Shown piece after piece: positions 61,520-64,000 of a stretch of 64,000 nt of DNA. The stretch comes from Rhodosorus marinus (lineage: Eukaryota > Rhodophyta > Stylonematophyceae > Stylonematales > Stylonemataceae): positions 806,001 to 870,000 of the forward strand of contig JAMWBK010000013.1 of assembly GCA_029953675.1 (NCBI GenBank). Direction: 5' to 3'. The translations under genes and the position numbers were made by a program. Numbering within the stretch: position 1 is the stretch's first letter; the number at the start of each line of letters is the position of its first letter. Under the pieces are notes generated by a model. It saw only the letters and a list, made by a program, of their open reading frames with translations. It was not told the DNA's origin and searched no databases.

Positions 61520-64000
61520 ATGAATCGCGGACGGGTTTTCCAGATTCAGGTGAGCCAAATGAGAAGGAACATTGACCCTTCGTATGGGGTCTCATCCTGG
61601 GAAACTTTGCGGGAGGCGATCAAGCTGATCTACGCTCGTGGAGATACAATGAGCTTGTCCTACGAGGAGCTTTACAGGATTGGTTACAACATGTCCCAGT
61701 ATAACTTTGGGGAGATACTCCACAACGGACTCCAAGAAGTAATCAAGGAGCACCTGGGGGTCGTGTACGAGCGAATCAATTCAGCCCCACAGGCCACCTT
61801 TCTGCAGCAGATGAAGAGCGAATGGGATTCTTTCAACATTTCTAGATCACAAGTACAGGATATCCTCATGTACTTTGACCGCAGCTATCCAGTGAAGAGA
61901 AGAAAGATGACCTCTGGCAGCTTGACGATGGCTTTGTTCCGTGATATGATCATTTGCGACTCCGAGGTAGGAGAACGTCTTGTTAAAATCCTTCTCGACC
62001 AGATTGAGAACGAGAGAAACGGTGAAAGCATCGATTGGTTCGTGGTCAGTGCGATGACTCGCCTTCTGGTGGAACTCGGAGCGGATTCACAGGGACGGAG
62101 CGTTTATGGTCATTACTTTGAGAAGAGGCTTTTGGAAGCGACCACAGAGTACTACAGAAAGGAGAGCAAGTTGTACGTGTCCGAGGGTACCCTGTCGGAG
62201 TACATGATAAGGGTGGAGCGACGGATTAATGAGGAGGTTGATCGAGTCGAGAGATACCTCGACAGATGCACGCTCAGCCAGTTGAAATGGATAACCGAGA
62301 CAGAGCTTCTGCTGCGAAACCAGGAGAAGATTCTGTACATGCCCACCACCGGCTTTCGATGGATGTTGCGGAATGACAAGTACGAAGACATTCACCGAAC
62401 GTACAGGCTACTCTCCCGCGTGGAGAACGGGCAGAAAATGGTGCTCTCACAATTAAGGACTGAGGTAGTCGACAGGGGAATGGAAATTGTCGAGAACCAG
62501 GAGTACGCATCAGAATTTCAACCGATGATCAATGCCTTCTTGGCATTAAAGGCAAAATACGACAAAGTCGTTGCAGGTGAGAAGTTCTCCAAAACCAGCC
62601 TCGCCGGCTTTTGATCGGAACTCGTCCAAAACCTCTAACGGGAAGAACGGGATTATGTCGTCGACCCTCAGATCCCAAGTCTGGAGATAAAACGGCAGAC
62701 AAGACGCTCTTGTTTCCTGTGAACGAGGCCTTTGAGCACTTCCTGAACGCGTTTGAGGGAACGCCCGAATTCCTTTCGCTCTACATTGACAAACTTCTCC
62801 GGCAGGAGTTTAAGGGCTTGTCCGAGGACGAGATCGAGCAGCATCTCGACAGCCTCATTGCACTGTTCAGATACCTGCAGAACAAGGACGTGTTCCAGAA
62901 GTATTATTCGTTGCATCTTTCCAAGCGTCTACTTTACGGAAGGTTTGTGCAGCTGAGCGGACAGCAAACCCTGACTCGGAGTCGAATCCTTGGACTCACA
63001 TTGCTGGTCCTGTTTTTCCTCTGTGTTTGGTGTAGATCCGTCTCGGAGGACGCCGAAAAGTATTTTGCGATCAAACTGAAGGAAGAATGTGGATCGGAAT
63101 ACACTCGGAAAGTGGAGGGCATGTTTAACGACATGAAGACTAGCGAAGAGACGAATGCTGCTTTCAAGAACTCGCTGACCGAGGCGGAAAAGCAGGCTTT
63201 GCCATGCAGCTTGGACCTGAACGTCTCCGTCCTAAAAATTGGTGTCTGGCCAGTTAGCGAGGTGGCGTCTAACGGGCTCCCAATTCTCCCGCATGACGTC
63301 ACGGAACATCTGAAGGTATGATCTGTTTCTAAGAGCCATGCTGACTGTAGCTTCTAACACAAGGTTTCGTCATTCACGTACTTCATCTGATTCACGCTAC
63401 AGCTGTTCATCTCGAAGTACAATGAAGGCCACGATGGTAGGATCCTCAAAGTGCAGAACAGCCTTGGCACCGCTGAATTGCGAGCAAAATTCTCCAAGAG
63501 CGAACACGAACTGGTGGTTTCTACTTGGCAAATGTGTGTATTGATGAATTTCAACGATCAAGACTCGCTAACTTACAAAGAGCTTCAAGAGGTACGTTGG
63601 AAGCGCATACGCTGCCTAGCGCGTCCCAGATTTTCTGAAACGCTTTGCCCACCTCTTTTCTGACTGTTCATGCTCTTATTCATTGTTTTCTCAAAAAAGG
63701 CTACCGGGATATCGGAGCAAGTTCTCTGCCGTACCCTTCAGAGCCTTGCCTGTGCCAAGTACAAGATTCTGCTCAAGGAGCCACGGGGACGCGATGTTGG
63801 TGAGACTGATGTCTTCAGTTTCAATGCAGCGTTTACCAATAGGGGTTTCCGAATTCGAGTTCCAACAATCTCCTCATCAAAGGTAAGACGATTGGATTGA
63901 GAGCCAGCGGTGACATCGAAACGGCCGGCGCTGTACTTTGATCCGGAACTGAATCGCGTACATGTCATCACTCGCAGGAGAATGATAAGGAAAGAGAAGA
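61520..64000 (+). CDS. CUL3: Cullin-3-like E3 ligase scaffold (3' partial)
   Basis: Scaffold of cullin-RING ubiquitin ligases; CUL3 binds BTB-domain substrate adaptors through its N-terminal repeats and the RING protein through its C-terminal domain. Exons 61520-62576, 62672-62942, 63036-63315, 63403-63591, 63700-63882 and 63978 onward; introns 87-108 nt; phases all match. Motifs: WETLREAIKLIY, LSYEELYRIGYNM, HNGLQEVIKEHL, DILMYFDRSYV-like, ERNGESIDWF, GRSVYGHYFEKRLLE, VERRINEEVDRVERYLD, the cullin-homology start FLSLYIDKLL with KDVFQKYYSLHLSKRLL, SVSEDAEKYFAIKLKEECG, KVEGMFNDM, VLKIGVWPV, FNDQDSLTYKELQE, LQSLACAKYKILLKEP and FSFNAAF. The neddylation-site winged helix lies beyond the window. 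CUL3 is favoured over CUL1/2/4 by the N-terminal blocks, but subtype is a judgement by eye. Confidence 0.88.

Overview
This 64 kb window is nuclear DNA of an intron-bearing eukaryote. It carries spliced genes with short GT-AG introns (74-184 nt) for conserved eukaryotic proteins: two ubiquitin-conjugating enzymes, the nucleoporin aladin and a CUL3-type cullin. It also holds intronless duplicated PAF-acetylhydrolase-like genes and a very high load of non-LTR retrotransposons. Base composition is roughly balanced. A microalga or other protist fits the compact introns, but nothing in the sequence fixes the lineage and I do not name one.

Layout. 0-3.1 kb: UBE2S (5' end outside the window) and UBE2J2, both on +. 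3.3-38.3 kb: a repeat-dominated block. It holds at least four families of retrotransposon whose C-terminus has a CCHC knuckle plus a restriction-like endonuclease (here families A, B, C and D), mostly 5'-truncated, nested and in both orientations. It also holds two copies of a gene for a small secreted repeat protein (3.3 kb on -, 35.4 kb on + with 22 nine-residue repeats). Several non-coding repeats in the block show that 3.3-6.1 kb and 28-36 kb are related by inverted duplication. 36.3-38.3 kb is a large imperfect inverted repeat. 38.7-42.6 kb: a 14-exon gene on - for a secreted, modular cysteine-rich protein in which every intron is phase 0 and nearly every module is one exon. 43-46.5 kb: no recognisable gene. 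46.5-56 kb: two intact PAF-acetylhydrolase-like genes in a direct duplication of about 1.8 kb, a decayed third 3' end, a MITE-like hairpin, a copia protease remnant and more family A copies. 57.8-59.5 kb: aladin. 61.5-64 kb: a CUL3-like cullin running off the right edge.

Functional themes. Three of the conserved genes belong to ubiquitin signalling: UBE2S (APC/C chain elongation), UBE2J2 (ER-membrane E2) and CUL3 (E3 scaffold). The retrotransposons are mutually nested. Several have clean target-site duplications (8, 7, 11, 10 and 6 bp). Family A has two ORFs joined by an ATGTCTGA stop/start overlap.

The most unusual signals are (1) the one-exon-one-module, all-phase-0 cysteine-rich gene; (2) at least ten perfect or near-perfect fold-back palindromes with 2-12 nt loops, plus one with 194 bp arms, inside and outside the transposons; and (3) the expanding 27-bp coding array of the secreted protein. 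All functional calls rest on reading the sequence and recalled family motifs; no search was run.
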